36,013 bases of DNA from CADEDH01 sp047971245 (GCA_047971245.1 JBKDZN010000168.1:1-36013); one strand, 5' to 3'; shown: positions 1 to 8,459, numbered from the stretch's first letter. Notes: generated from the sequence alone by a model not told the origin. Numbers and translations are program-made.

Positions 1-782
1 TGACCGTCGGTCACCGTCACGAACTGACTCGTGAGCCGGGACGTGATCGGCCAGGTCAGTTCCCCGGGAGTCGACAGCTGCTGACCGTCCGCGATCGTCC
101 GGGGGATACCGATGTCCACCCGACGGCCGGCCCGACGCGATTGCCGATGATCGTCGCCGGCCTCGGGCTCGACGCCGACGATCTCGATTCCCGGCCGGAG
201 TCGCCGGGCCACGGTGGCGCAGCCGGCGAGCAGACCCCCACCACCCACCGGCACCAACAGGGCATCCAGATCGTTCACCTCGGCGAACAATTCGAGGGCG
301 GCGGTGCCCTGGCCGGCCATCACGTCCTGGTCGTCGAACGGGGGCACCAGGACCAGGCCCTCCTTCACCACCAGTTCGAGGGCCAGCTCGGCCCGGTCCT
401 CGGTGTACCGGTCGTAGCGGACCAGACGAGCCCCGGCCGTCTCGATCGCCGCCACCTTCTCGAGGGGAGCGTCCCGGGGCACGACCACCGTGGCCGAGGT
501 CCCCGCCACCTGGGCCGCCCAGGTCACGGCCAGACCGTGATTGCCGGAGGAATAGGTGACCACCCCGGCTTCGAGCTGCTTCTCGCTGAAGCGAGCGATC
601 GCGTTCGTCGACCCCCGCACCTTGAACGAACCCGTGGTCTGGAGGCATTCAGCCTTCAGGAACAGCCGCATTCCGGCCGCGGCATCAAGTGCCGAGCTCG
701 TGATCACCGGCGTGCACTCGACCAGGCCTTCCAGCCGTTTCGCCGCCGCCTCCACATCCTGGAATTCCAGCACCGCCGTCAT
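1..782 (-). CDS. PLP-dependent threonine dehydratase / serine racemase-type enzyme (C-terminus outside window)
   Basis: Fold-type II PLP enzyme that would deaminate threonine or serine, or racemise serine. The frame is open to the left window edge, giving 260 codons; the C-terminal part is missing. Visible family marks are the Schiff-base lysine in GSFKVRG (K54), the Asn loop SSGNHG (about 78-83), the phosphate-binding glycine loop VGGGGL (about 179-184), and the later GVEPEA and PRTIADG motifs. The ATG at 782 is preceded by a GGAGCAGG-like Shine-Dalgarno sequence. Whether a C-terminal ACT domain (biosynthetic IlvA) exists cannot be seen; the short N-terminus fits the catabolic threonine dehydratase / serine racemase subgroup. 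Family assignment is firm, exact substrate is not. Confidence 0.88.
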   Translation of the reverse strand, partial: MTAVLEFQDVEAAAKRLEGLVECTPVITSSALDAAAGMRLFLKAECLQTTGSFKVRGSTNAIARFSEKQLEAGVVTYSSGNHGLAVTWAAQVAGTSATVVVPRDAPLEKVAAIETAGARLVRYDRYTEDRAELALELVVKEGLVLVPPFDDQDVMAGQGTAALELFAEVNDLDALLVPVGGGGLLAGCATVARRLRPGIEIVGVEPEAGDDHRQSRRAGRRVDIGIPRTIADGQQLSTPGELTWPITSRLTSQFVTVTDG

Positions 783-851
783 TCTGCCTGCTCCGACATG
801 GATTGGGTCGAGCCGAACCGAGGTGGTGCCCATTTCCGGTGCCCACGCCGG

Positions 852-857
852 TGACCC
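852..857 (+). promoter_or_regulatory. -10 element of tRNA-Ser promoter
   Basis: TACACT matches the actinobacterial -10 pattern TAnnnT and lies 21 nt before the tRNA 5' end. No convincing -35 hexamer was found at 16-19 bp upstream. Confidence 0.5.
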
Positions 858-878
858 TGGCTACACTCGACCCCGCCT

Positions 879-967
879 GGAGAGGTGACAGAGTACGGCC
901 GATTGTGCCTCCCTGCTAAGGAGGTGTCTCCGCAAGGGGACCGTGGGTTCAAATCCCACCCTCTCCG
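879..967 (+). tRNA. tRNA-Ser (GCT)
   Basis: Full cloverleaf of 89 nt with the long variable arm typical of serine tRNAs. Acceptor GGAGAGG pairs with CCTCTCC, the anticodon stem is CCTCC/GGAGG around loop CTGCTAA (anticodon GCT at 915-917), and the T arm is GTGGG-TTCAAAT-CCCAC. The discriminator base is G. CCA is not encoded. Confidence 0.97.
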
Positions 968-975
968 CTCCAACC

Positions 976-1014
976 GTGAGAGCCCGTTCCGCCCGAGGCG
1001 GGGCGGGCTCTCAC
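976..1014 (+). terminator. Hairpin terminator after tRNA-Ser
   Basis: Perfect 11-bp inverted repeat GTGAGAGCCCG / CGGGCTCTCAC with a GC-rich interior that can pair further. It begins 9 nt after the tRNA. There is no T-run, as is common for terminators in high-GC actinobacteria. Confidence 0.75.
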
Positions 1015-1107
1015 GCGTTCACCGCCTCGTTCGTACGAGGCACCGGGCCTCGGCCGATGGAACCGGCCGACGTGACGCTCGACCGTCCCCGGGCAGTCCT
1101 CCGCAAC

Positions 1108-1121
1108 GAACACTATTGTTC
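1108..1121 (+). promoter_or_regulatory. Dyad over a likely -10 upstream of the NO reductase gene
   Basis: GAACA-CTAT-TGTTC has 5-bp inverted arms. The right half overlaps TATTGT (1114-1119), which fits a -10 (TAnnnT), so a protein bound to the dyad could repress the promoter. Transcription would start near 1126 and leave a leader of about 55 nt. The dyad is not a known NsrR, FNR/DNR or NorR consensus that I recognise; the operator role is inferred from position. Confidence 0.35.
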
Positions 1122-1179
1122 CCGGATGTAACAGAAAAACCCGGGCAAGGATTCGTTCGGGTGGAGGAGAGGAGAGGCC

Positions 1180-3594
1180 GTGGCGGTCATCGCGCCCCCA
1201 GGAACGGACGACCAGTTGGACCTGACCCCGCACGATCCGCCGCGATCGAATCGTCGCTGGTGGATCGCCCTGGTCGTCGTCCTCGTCGGCTCCTTCAGTG
1301 TGCTGCTCTGGCAGGGACGGGAGATCAACGACGCCAAGCCCCCGATCCCCGATCGGTTCGTCGCCGCCGACGGTTCCCTCATCACCGGCGACGACGTTCG
1401 CGAGGGCCAGGCCGTCTGGCAGTCCATCGGCGGTCAGGAAATCGGTTCGGTATGGGGCCACGGCGCCTACGTGGCCCCGGACTGGACCGCCGACTGGCTC
1501 CACCGTGAGGCCACCTTCATCCTCGACCGCCTCGCCGCCGAGGAGGGCGCCGCCTCCTTCGACGACCTCGACGCGGAGCGTCAGGCCGCCCTCCAAGCCC
1601 GCCTCACCTCGATCATGCGGACCAACACCTACGACGAGGCCACCGGCACCGTCACCCTGGATCCGATCAGGATCGAGGCGTTCGAGGCCAACCGCGACCA
1701 CTACGCCGACATCTTCATGAACGGCTACGACAACTACGCCATCCCCGCCGGAACGGTCGCCGACCGGGCCGACGTCGACAAGATGAGCGCCTTCTTCTTC
1801 TGGACGTCGTGGGCCGCGTCGACCGACCGCCCGGGTGACACCGTCAGCTACACCCAGAACTGGCCCCACGAGCCCCTGATCGACAACGTCCCCACCACCG
1901 ACAACGTGTTCTGGAGCGTCCTGTCCGTCGTCCTGCTCCTGGCCGGGATCGCCGGCATGGTCTGGTATCACTCGTCACTCCCCGACGACGAACCCGACCT
2001 CGAGGACATCCCGATCGACGACCCCCTGCTCGGGTACCAACCGACCCCATCCCAGAAGGCGACCCTCAAGTTCTTCTTCCTGGTCGGCGGCCTGTTCGTG
2101 TTGCAGATCGCCTGCGGCGTGCTGCTCGGTCACTACGGGGTCGAAGGTGACGGCCTCTACGGCATCCCGATAGACAAGATCCTCCCCTACGCCGTGCTCC
2201 GCACCTGGCACACCCAGCTGGCCATCTTCTGGATCGCCACCGCCTGGCTGGCCACCGGCCTCTACATCGGACCCGCCGTCGGGGGTCGGGAACCGAAGCA
2301 CCAGCGACTGGCGGTGAACGTCCTGTTCGGTGCCCTGATCGTGGTCGTCCTCGGCTCGATGTTCGGCGAATGGCTGTCGATCACCGGCCGCCTGGGCCGG
2401 GACCACGACGCCTGGTTCTGGTTCGGCACCCAGGGCCTCGAGTACGTCGACCTCGGCCGGGTCTTCCAGATCGGGCTGACCATCGGCCTCATCCTGTGGC
2501 TCGTGCTCATGACCCGGGCCATGCTGCCCGCCCTGCGCAAAACCCACGTCGACCCCAGCGATCGGGCCCCGCTCGCCCTCGGCGGGCAGCGAAGCCTCAT
2601 CGCCATGCTGCTCCTGAGCTGCGTGGCCATCACCGGCTTCTACCTGGCTGCGTTCGGCATCGGCTCCTCGACCCATCTCTCGGTGATCGAGTACTGGCGG
2701 TGGTGGGTGGTGCACCTGTGGGTGGAGGGCTTCTTCGAGGTCTTCGCCACCGCAGTGATCGCCTTCATGTTCACCCGCCTCCGGCTGATCCGACCGGTGA
2801 TCGCCACCAACGCCACCCTGGCGTCGACGGTGATCTTCCTGAGCGGCGGCATCATCGGCACCTTCCACCACCTCTACTTCAGCGGGACACCGAAAACCGT
2901 GCTCGCCCTCGGCGCGTCGTTCTCCGCCCTGGAGGTGGTGCCGCTGGCCCTCATGGGCTTCGAAGCCGTCCGGCACCTGGAGCTGCTGAAGGTCCGCCGC
3001 TGGGTGGCGGGCTACAAGTGGGCCATCTACTTCTTCGTGTCGGTCTCGTTCTGGAACCTCGTCGGGGCCGGGCTCTTCGGATTCCTCATCAACCCGCCGA
3101 TCTCCCTGTACTACGTCCAGGGCCTCAACCTCACCCCCCTGCACGGCCACACCGCCCTGTTCGGGGTCTACGGGATGCTCGGCATCGGCCTCATGTTGTT
3201 CTGCATCCGCAGCCTCCGGCCGGGCCCGGAGTGGAACGACGGTCCGATCAAGCTCGGCTTCTGGGGCCTCAACATCGGCCTGGCCACCATGTCACTGTTC
3301 AGCCTGCTTCCCGTCGGCCTGGGCCAGGCGTGGGCGTCGATCGACCGGGGCCTGTGGTGGGCCCGCAGCGATGAGTTCCTCTACGGCGACACGATGACCT
3401 TCTTCCGCTGGATGCGGATCCCCGGTGACACCATCTTCGCCTTCGGGGCGCTGGCCATCGGGGTGTTCATGGTCGGGCTCCTCACCGGCTGGTCCCTGAA
3501 GGGCGACGACGAGGGGGGCGTCCTGCAGAGTGGTTCGTTGGAAACCACCCCGGCCCCCGAGGAGCGTGACGTCACTGAAACCGCGGCGCGGTAA
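1180..3594 (+). CDS. norB: Quinol-dependent nitric oxide reductase (single-subunit qNOR)
   Basis: Membrane enzyme that reduces 2 NO to N2O with electrons from quinol, used in NO detoxification or the NO step of denitrification. At 804 residues it has the qNOR layout: one N-terminal helix (about 28-45), a periplasmic domain (about 50-240; GGQEIGSVWGHGAYVAPDW), then a 12-helix heme-copper oxidase core. Expected metal ligands are all present: H344 (WHTQ), H512 and E516 (HLWVEG), H563-H564 (FHHLYF) and H655/H657 (HGH). No separate NorC cytochrome gene is adjacent, as expected for qNOR. The GTG start is chosen because GGAGGAGAGGAGAGG lies just upstream and no better ATG fits. No other denitrification gene is in the window, so detoxification is the likelier role (inference). 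Confidence 0.96.
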   Translation: MAVIAPPGTDDQLDLTPHDPPRSNRRWWIALVVVLVGSFSVLLWQGREINDAKPPIPDRFVAADGSLITGDDVREGQAVWQSIGGQEIGSVWGHGAYVAPDWTADWLHREATFILDRLAAEEGAASFDDLDAERQAALQARLTSIMRTNTYDEATGTVTLDPIRIEAFEANRDHYADIFMNGYDNYAIPAGTVADRADVDKMSAFFFWTSWAASTDRPGDTVSYTQNWPHEPLIDNVPTTDNVFWSVLSVVLLLAGIAGMVWYHSSLPDDEPDLEDIPIDDPLLGYQPTPSQKATLKFFFLVGGLFVLQIACGVLLGHYGVEGDGLYGIPIDKILPYAVLRTWHTQLAIFWIATAWLATGLYIGPAVGGREPKHQRLAVNVLFGALIVVVLGSMFGEWLSITGRLGRDHDAWFWFGTQGLEYVDLGRVFQIGLTIGLILWLVLMTRAMLPALRKTHVDPSDRAPLALGGQRSLIAMLLLSCVAITGFYLAAFGIGSSTHLSVIEYWRWWVVHLWVEGFFEVFATAVIAFMFTRLRLIRPVIATNATLASTVIFLSGGIIGTFHHLYFSGTPKTVLALGASFSALEVVPLALMGFEAVRHLELLKVRRWVAGYKWAIYFFVSVSFWNLVGAGLFGFLINPPISLYYVQGLNLTPLHGHTALFGVYGMLGIGLMLFCIRSLRPGPEWNDGPIKLGFWGLNIGLATMSLFSLLPVGLGQAWASIDRGLWWARSDEFLYGDTMTFFRWMRIPGDTIFAFGALAIGVFMVGLLTGWSLKGDDEGGVLQSGSLETTPAPEERDVTETAAR

Positions 3595-3656
3595 GGTCCG
3601 GTGCGCACCACCCCCCGGCCCCCGGGCGACGGCCGATCTCCACCAGGCGGAACAAC

Positions 3657-4523
3657 ATGTTCAAGCGGATCAGGAGTGCCCTGCGCCCGACCGGGGCGGC
3701 ACCGACCGTCACCCAGGCCCACCTCCAGAGCCCACTCCTGCTCGGCGGCCGGGTAGCCGAGCTGGTGCGGGCCCGGGCCGACGTCACCGACGCGATGCTC
3801 GACGAAGCGGACGCCAGCGTTGCCGTCCGCTACCACGACGGCGCCCGAGCGGTGTACTACATGGACAATCTGCTGCCGGCCCTCCGGACGATGAGCCCGC
3901 GGCAGCAGACGGAGTATCTCCGGAACTACCTCAGCCCGCCCATGCTCGACCCGGGGACGTCCGCCGAGGCCCCCATCTATCCGGTCCTCAAGCCGGAGTC
4001 ATACGTCGAGGAGACCTACCGGACCCTCCAGGCCGCCGGGGTGCCGGCCAACCTGTTGTCGAAGCCGTATCACTTCCCGGTCGCCCCGGGCCTGGTGGGC
4101 ACCCTGGTCCGGGACGCTCCGGGACAGATGGCGGTGCTGAGCGAGCGGGACGTCGACGAGACGCTCGACGGACCCGACCTCATCACCATCAACGCCTACA
4201 CCGAGTTCCTGAGCTACCTACAGGACCACCCGATCGGCGCGGGCGAGATCACGCGGGGCCTTTACCAGGTAACCGTCGACGGCAATTACGACGCCAGTGT
4301 GGCGTTCGTCCCCGAGCTCTGGGTCGACCAGATCGTCACCGGCCGACCGGCGGTGTTGTTCGCGGCTCGCAACCTCGTGTTCGTCACCGACGCCGACGAC
4401 CCAACCCGCCTGGCCGAGCTCCGGGAGGCCCTGACGATCGCCGAGCAACCCGCCTACCCGATCGCGCCCGACGCGCTCTACATGCTCGACGCCGACGGGC
4501 AGTGGGCCATTCTCCCGGAGTGA
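3657..4523 (+). CDS. DUF1444 (YtpQ)-like protein
   Basis: A soluble 288-residue protein with no signal peptide or membrane helix. The C-terminal half (about 195-280) carries the pattern I associate with DUF1444: a GNYDAS turn, an ELW segment, a hydrophobic AVLFAARNLVFVTDADD strand and a closing helix. The N-terminal 100 residues are not recognised. ATG at 3657 has an AGGCGG ribosome site 6 nt upstream. It follows the NO reductase gene by 62 nt on the same strand and may be cotranscribed, but nothing links it functionally to NO. No biochemical role is established for this family to my knowledge. The family call rests on remembered motif similarity only. Confidence 0.7.
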   Translation: MFKRIRSALRPTGAAPTVTQAHLQSPLLLGGRVAELVRARADVTDAMLDEADASVAVRYHDGARAVYYMDNLLPALRTMSPRQQTEYLRNYLSPPMLDPGTSAEAPIYPVLKPESYVEETYRTLQAAGVPANLLSKPYHFPVAPGLVGTLVRDAPGQMAVLSERDVDETLDGPDLITINAYTEFLSYLQDHPIGAGEITRGLYQVTVDGNYDASVAFVPELWVDQIVTGRPAVLFAARNLVFVTDADDPTRLAELREALTIAEQPAYPIAPDALYMLDADGQWAILPE

Positions 4524-4529
4524 CCTCAC

Positions 4530-4552
4530 CCCCGGGACGCTCCCGACCGGGG
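4530..4552. terminator. Possible bidirectional terminator between convergent genes
   Basis: CCCCGG and CCGGGG form a 6-bp stem with an 11-nt loop in the 43-bp gap between the convergent DUF1444-like and selO genes. An alternative CGGGA/TCCCG hairpin overlaps it. No T-run on either side. Confidence 0.35.
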
Positions 4553-4566
4553 TGGCGCCGCAACGG

Positions 4567-6171
4567 TCACGTACCACAGAACGTGCGGTACCCGGCGGTG
4601 ACCTCAACCGGCGCCGGTTCGGCGTAGGCGTCGTCGGCGACACGCTCCGTCCCGGGCTCGGCGAGTATCGACAGCAGCCGTTCCAGCGGACCGAGATCGT
4701 CGTGGTCGACCGCCGCGGCGAGAGCCTCCTCCACCCGGTGGTTGCGGGGAATGAAGATCGGGTTGGCCCGACGCATCGCGCCCTGGTCGACCTCGCCGAC
4801 GTCCTCGTCCCGACGGGCCCGCCACCGAACCAGCCAGGCCTTCAGCTCGGCGTCGACGTCGGGGGGTTCCGACCCGACCGGCTCACTGGGACCGCCGTCA
4901 GCCGGCCCCACGTCGACCGGGCGGCCTCCGCCGGCCAGGGCGGCCTGGGCGAACAGGGACCGGAGGCGGGTCTCGCCCTCCCGGCTCCCGGCCGCGTCGG
5001 TCAGGCGACGCCAACCCAGGGTGAAGTCCACCCGCCACCGCTGCAACAGGCCGAGGTACGCATCGGCGAGTTCACGGTCGGCGGCCGCACCGGGGCCGTC
5101 ACCGGGTCCCGCGGCCAGACCGAGTTTGGCCCTGATCACCCCGGTCCAGTGCTCGTGATAACGGGCCTCGTAGCCGTCGAGCACCGGCACCAGACGATCC
5201 CGAGCGGTGTCGGCATCATCACCGACCAGCGGCCCCAGGCTCTCGGCCAGCCGGGCCAGGTTCCACAGCCCGATGGCCGGCTGGTTGCCATAGGCGTACC
5301 GGCGGCCGTGGTCGATGGAGCTGAACGCGGTCCTCGGGTCGTAGGCCTCCATGAACGCGCAGGGGCCGTAGTCGATCGTCTCCCCCGAGATGGTCATGTT
5401 GTCGGTGTTCATCACCCCGTGGATGAAGCCGACCCCCATCCAACGGGCGATCAGCGCCGCTTGGCGATCGATGACGGCGGCCAGGAACAACAGGTACCGC
5501 TCCACGTCGTCGGTCACCGCCCGCAGATCCGGATCATGGCGGTCGATGGCGTAGTCGGCCAGACGGCGGAGCAGCTCCGGGCTCTGCCGGGCCGCGAACT
5601 CGAAGGTGCCGACGCGGAGATGCGAGGCGGCAACCCGGGTCAGGACGGCGCCCGGCAGGAGGGTGTCGCGCCGGACCTCCTCACCGGTGGCCACCGCGGC
5701 CAGCGCCCGGGTGGTGGGCACTCCGAGCGCCCACATGGCCTCACCCATCAGGTATTCCCGCAGCACCGGGCCGAGCGCCGCCCGCCCGTCACCACCGCGG
5801 GAGAACGGGGTCCGACCCGAGCCCTTGAGCGCTACGTCGCGGGTGCGACCGTGGATGTCGACCACCTCACCGAGCAGGACGGCCCGGCCGTCGCCGAGCA
5901 GGGGCGACAGCTGACCGAACTGGTGGCCGCTGTAGGCCTGGGCCAGCGGTTGGGACCCGTTCGGGACGGCGTTGCCGGCCAGGACGGCCAGGGCATCGTC
6001 ACGGTCCAGCCACCCTGTGGGTAGGCCGAGCTCGGCGGCCAACTCGTGGTTGGCCGCGATCAGCCGGGGTTCCGACACCGCCGCGGGCAGCCAGACCGCG
6101 TAGGCGCCGTCCAGCTCGCGGGCGTAGCTGTTGTCGAAGCGGATCGGGACGTCGATCGGGGGCGCGGTCAT
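4567..6171 (-). CDS. selO: SelO family protein adenylyltransferase (YdiU/SelO)
   Basis: Pseudokinase-fold enzyme that transfers AMP from ATP to Ser, Thr or Tyr of target proteins; E. coli SelO acts in redox homeostasis. The 534-residue product shows the family blocks: AYSGHQFGQ (about 79-87), the nucleotide-binding KGSGRTPFSRGGDGRA (K116 onward), HGVMNTDNM (251-259) with catalytic and metal residues D257/N258, and DYGPCAFM (D268). It ends FCGT, so the cysteine is the third residue from the end, the same position as the redox-active Cys of E. coli SelO and the selenocysteine of human SELENOO. The ATG at 6171 has CCAGGAG upstream; an open extension further upstream lacks a ribosome site. Slightly longer than E. 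coli SelO (about 480 residues). Confidence 0.95.
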   Translation of the reverse strand: MTAPPIDVPIRFDNSYARELDGAYAVWLPAAVSEPRLIAANHELAAELGLPTGWLDRDDALAVLAGNAVPNGSQPLAQAYSGHQFGQLSPLLGDGRAVLLGEVVDIHGRTRDVALKGSGRTPFSRGGDGRAALGPVLREYLMGEAMWALGVPTTRALAAVATGEEVRRDTLLPGAVLTRVAASHLRVGTFEFAARQSPELLRRLADYAIDRHDPDLRAVTDDVERYLLFLAAVIDRQAALIARWMGVGFIHGVMNTDNMTISGETIDYGPCAFMEAYDPRTAFSSIDHGRRYAYGNQPAIGLWNLARLAESLGPLVGDDADTARDRLVPVLDGYEARYHEHWTGVIRAKLGLAAGPGDGPGAAADRELADAYLGLLQRWRVDFTLGWRRLTDAAGSREGETRLRSLFAQAALAGGGRPVDVGPADGGPSEPVGSEPPDVDAELKAWLVRWRARRDEDVGEVDQGAMRRANPIFIPRNHRVEEALAAAVDHDDLGPLERLLSILAEPGTERVADDAYAEPAPVEVTAGYRTFCGT

Positions 6172-6357
6172 GAAGACTCCTGGTGATGGACCACGACAGG
6201 TCGGCCGCCCGGCGACCGAGCACTCACCGCAGCAGTCCGGTTCCGCTGGCAACCGGCCCGACCGGCCGGAGATTCCCGCCGCCCCGGACCCTTCACCGGC
6301 TGCGGTGAGCGCTTGGGTCACGGCCGGTGGGGCCGGCCGGATTTCGGCGATCGGCCC

Positions 6358-6388
6358 TTGACCCTCCCCCGGGGGGAGCATCGATGAT
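6358..6388 (+). promoter_or_regulatory. MerR-type promoter/operator with 19-bp spacer
   Basis: The -35 TTGACC (6358-6363) is separated by 19 bp from the -10 GATGAT (6383-6388). The over-long spacer holds a 7-bp-arm dyad CTCCCCC-G-GGGGGAG (6364-6378). This is the layout known for MerR-family activators, which twist an over-long spacer to realign the promoter elements. The predicted transcription start falls at 6395-6396, on the ATG of the downstream MerR-family gene. Confidence 0.75.
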
Positions 6389-6395
6389 GGGCCCC

Positions 6396-7277
6396 ATGAC
6401 CAGCGAGGAGCCCGCCCTCATGAGCATCGGGATGTTCTCCCGGGCGAGCTCGATCAGTGTGAAGGCGCTGCGGAACTACCACCAATCGGGCCTGCTGATC
6501 CCCGCCTCGGTCGACCCGGCGACCGGGTACCGCACCTATCACCCGGGCCAACTGGCCGACGCCGGCATCATCGGCAAGCTTCGGGCCGTGGAGGTCCCCT
6601 TGGCGGAGATCGCCGAGATCATGAACGCCCGGGATCCCGACCTGACGGCCAAGGTGCTCGCCGCCCACCGGGTCCGGCTCGAGACTCGGCTGGACGCCAT
6701 CCAGAGCGCAGTGACCGCCCTCATGGTGGACGAGACGGTTCCTCGGACATTCACCCCGCCGTACCTCACCGAGGTCGGCGATCAGACGATCCTCACCTTC
6801 ACCGGGACCGTCGACCCGGCCGATTTCGCCCCATTCCTCGACCGGGCCTACGCGACCATCGGGCGGGCGGTGACCTCCGGCGGGGTCACCGTCACCGGAC
6901 CGTCGGGGGCCGTGTACCCGCCGGAGTTCGACGACATGGCCACCGTCACCGCGTTCGTTCCCGTGGCCGCCACCACGACCGCGGTGTCGGACCCGGCCGT
7001 CCGCCTCGCCACCCTGCCCGGGCGTCGCGTCGCAGTGGCGACCCACATCGGGCCGTACACCACCATCGACGACACGTACCTACGGCTCGGCCGATGGGTG
7101 GCCTACCAGGCCGCCCATCTCGGCGAAGGGGTCCGGGAGCGGTACACGGTGAGCTACAACACCGAGGACGACCCCCACCGATTCGTCACCGAGATCCACT
7201 GGCCGGTCGCCGGGCTGCCGATGCCACTCGTCGACGACAACCGAACCAACCACGACAGAACCGAGATCCAACCATGA
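6396..7277 (+). CDS. MerR-family regulator with GyrI-like effector domain
   Basis: DNA-binding regulator of the BmrR/TipA type. Residues about 8-75 form the MerR winged helix (GMFSRASSISVKALRNYH then GLLIPASVDPATGYRTY and the wing with QLADAGIIGKL); a coiled linker follows to about 115; residues about 120-290 form a GyrI-like small-molecule domain (ATHIGPYTTIDDTYLRLGRWV, EIHWPV). The GGGGGGAG before the gene looks like a ribosome site but is half of the MerR operator dyad; since transcription should start at about 6395, the ATG at 6396 is favoured over 6384 or 6387 and translation would be leaderless. It probably senses a hydrophobic or cationic compound and autoregulates (inference from family). 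Its stop overlaps the next gene by ATGA. Confidence 0.9.
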   Translation: MTSEEPALMSIGMFSRASSISVKALRNYHQSGLLIPASVDPATGYRTYHPGQLADAGIIGKLRAVEVPLAEIAEIMNARDPDLTAKVLAAHRVRLETRLDAIQSAVTALMVDETVPRTFTPPYLTEVGDQTILTFTGTVDPADFAPFLDRAYATIGRAVTSGGVTVTGPSGAVYPPEFDDMATVTAFVPVAATTTAVSDPAVRLATLPGRRVAVATHIGPYTTIDDTYLRLGRWVAYQAAHLGEGVRERYTVSYNTEDDPHRFVTEIHWPVAGLPMPLVDDNRTNHDRTEIQP

Positions 7278-7639
7278 GCGTCCGCCCGGCCAACATCACC
7301 TTCGACTGCAACGATCCCCAAGCGGTGGCCCGATTCTGGTCGACCGTTCTGGAGCGACCGATCGACGACGAGACCAACCCCTACTTCGCCTCGATCAGCT
7401 CCGGAGCCAGCTCGGCACCCACCTTCCTGTTCCTCGCCGTGAGCGAGACCAAGACCGCCAAGAACCGGTGCCACATCGACTTCGAATCGGACGACTATCC
7501 CGCCGAGGTCGACCGTTTGGTGGCGCTCGGCGCCACCAAACAAGCCGACAAGGCCGAGTACGGGCATGTGTGGACGGTGTTCAACGATCCCGAAGGCAAC
7601 GAGTTCTGCGTCTCCGGACCCCACGTCACGCCCGGCTGA
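7274..7639 (+). CDS. VOC-fold (glyoxalase/bleomycin-resistance-like) protein
   Basis: A 121-residue single vicinal-oxygen-chelate domain with a beta-alpha-beta-beta-beta pattern: ITFDCNDPQAVARFWSTVL at the N-terminus, HIDFESDD in the middle and WTVFNDPEGNEFCV at the end. This resembles the glyoxalase-like group whose substrates are mostly unknown. It overlaps the MerR-family gene by 4 bp (ATGA), so the two are translationally coupled. The pair suggests ligand-induced expression of a protein that binds or modifies a small molecule, possibly a drug or aldehyde; that is inference. Confidence 0.88.
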   Translation: MSVRPANITFDCNDPQAVARFWSTVLERPIDDETNPYFASISSGASSAPTFLFLAVSETKTAKNRCHIDFESDDYPAEVDRLVALGATKQADKAEYGHVWTVFNDPEGNEFCVSGPHVTPG

Positions 7640-7722
7640 CCGCTCGTGCCGACCCGCTCGGCCCCATGACGGCCCGGCTGTCCCCCCGCTCGACGCGTCC
7701 AGGAGCGAGCCCATCACCGGTG

Positions 7723-8319
7723 TCAGGACGGGTTCGGGCGCTCCCGCTCCACCCAGGCGTCGACATAACCGGCGATCCCTGTCAGGTAGTCGGTGTTCGG
7801 CCCGACCCGATCCGGTTCGAGTTTCAGGGCCGACACGATCACCAGGCGATCATCCAGGAGCCGAAAGGGCGGGCCCTCGTTCGCCAGGAGCCACTCGAGG
7901 AGGCCTGTGTCAAGGAGGTTGCGGGCGAACTCCATGTCCGCACACCTGACCTGGAAACGCCGGTCGAAGGCCTCGTTACCGGTCCGGAGCACCTGGTCGC
8001 CGGTCTTCTGCAGTAGCCGACCGGCCGCCGTGTTCCCCCCACCAGCAGCTCGGGGAGCACCAAGGGCAGACGAACCGTGTACCAGCCCGACGATTGCTGC
8101 TCACTCACCCGATCGACGCCGCGCCGGGAAGCACCCGAGCCCTGGTTGAAGTGGTGCTCGAAGGCGACCACTTCCGGGCGTGTAGGTCCAACCCCGTTCC
8201 CCGGCAAGCTCCTCGAACCGTCGGGTTTTCACCGCGTTGCGGGAGTCCATCACCCGATTCACCACCACCGTGATCACGACGAGAACCAGGATGAACACAA
8301 TTATGGGGAGCACTGGCAT
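7723..8319 (-). pseudogene. Frameshifted gene for a membrane-anchored protein of unknown function
   Basis: Three minus-strand frames join into one protein. Frame A (ATG at 8319) encodes a helix starting MPVLPIIVFILVLVV and then RRFEELAGERGWTYTP. Frame B (about 8180-8040) continues EVVAFEHHF...GWYTVRLPLVLPELLVGG. Frame C (about 8040-7725) continues NTAAGRLLQKTGDQVLR...RRFQVRCADMEFARNLLDTGLLEWLL to the stop. The order matches an actinobacterial family I recall, with an N-terminal helix, a GW-Y motif, a VVAF strand, an LP-PLP segment and an RFRV...FA..LL end. The B-to-C break is at a run of six C's (8035-8040), where one more base would restore frame. The A-to-B break also seems to lack some 25-30 residues, so it is more than a point indel. 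Sequencing error could explain one break, hardly both. Confidence 0.7.
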
Positions 8320-8442
8320 CAACCTAGACCGATCCACATGGACGACGCAGCGGATCGGACGCGGCCACTTCGCCGCCCGGCCACCCGTCGACCCCACCAT
8401 CCCCACACGGGCCGATCATCATGTGACAGTGGACACGAAGTC

Positions 8443-8459
8443 AGTCAGATGACTAAGCT
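8443..8459 (+). promoter_or_regulatory. Candidate TetR operator and -10 for the P450 operon
   Basis: The dyad AGTCA-GA-TGACT (8443-8454) is immediately followed by TAAGCT (8454-8459), a plausible -10. An additional AGTCA direct copy begins at 8439. The arrangement suits repression by the TetR-family product of this operon. No clear -35 was found. Confidence 0.4.

Noticed and set aside
885..1508. Open frame on the plus strand starting in tRNA-Ser, and a minus-strand frame at 779-973 reading GWDLNPRSPCGDTSLAG
   Set aside because: These are translations of the tRNA gene and its flanks, a well-known false annotation, and they run into the NO reductase gene.
4552..6024. A 490-codon open frame opposite selO, and similar long frames opposite norB (1975-3150), P450 (8836-9777) and DUF4129 (16105-17499)
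   Set aside because: High-GC shadow frames: composition is Gly/Arg/Pro/His-rich with no motif, while the opposite strand encodes a clear family member.
6370..6389. GGGGGGAG as ribosome site with start at ATG 6384 or 6387
   Set aside because: The sequence is half of the MerR operator dyad and these ATGs lie within the predicted -10.
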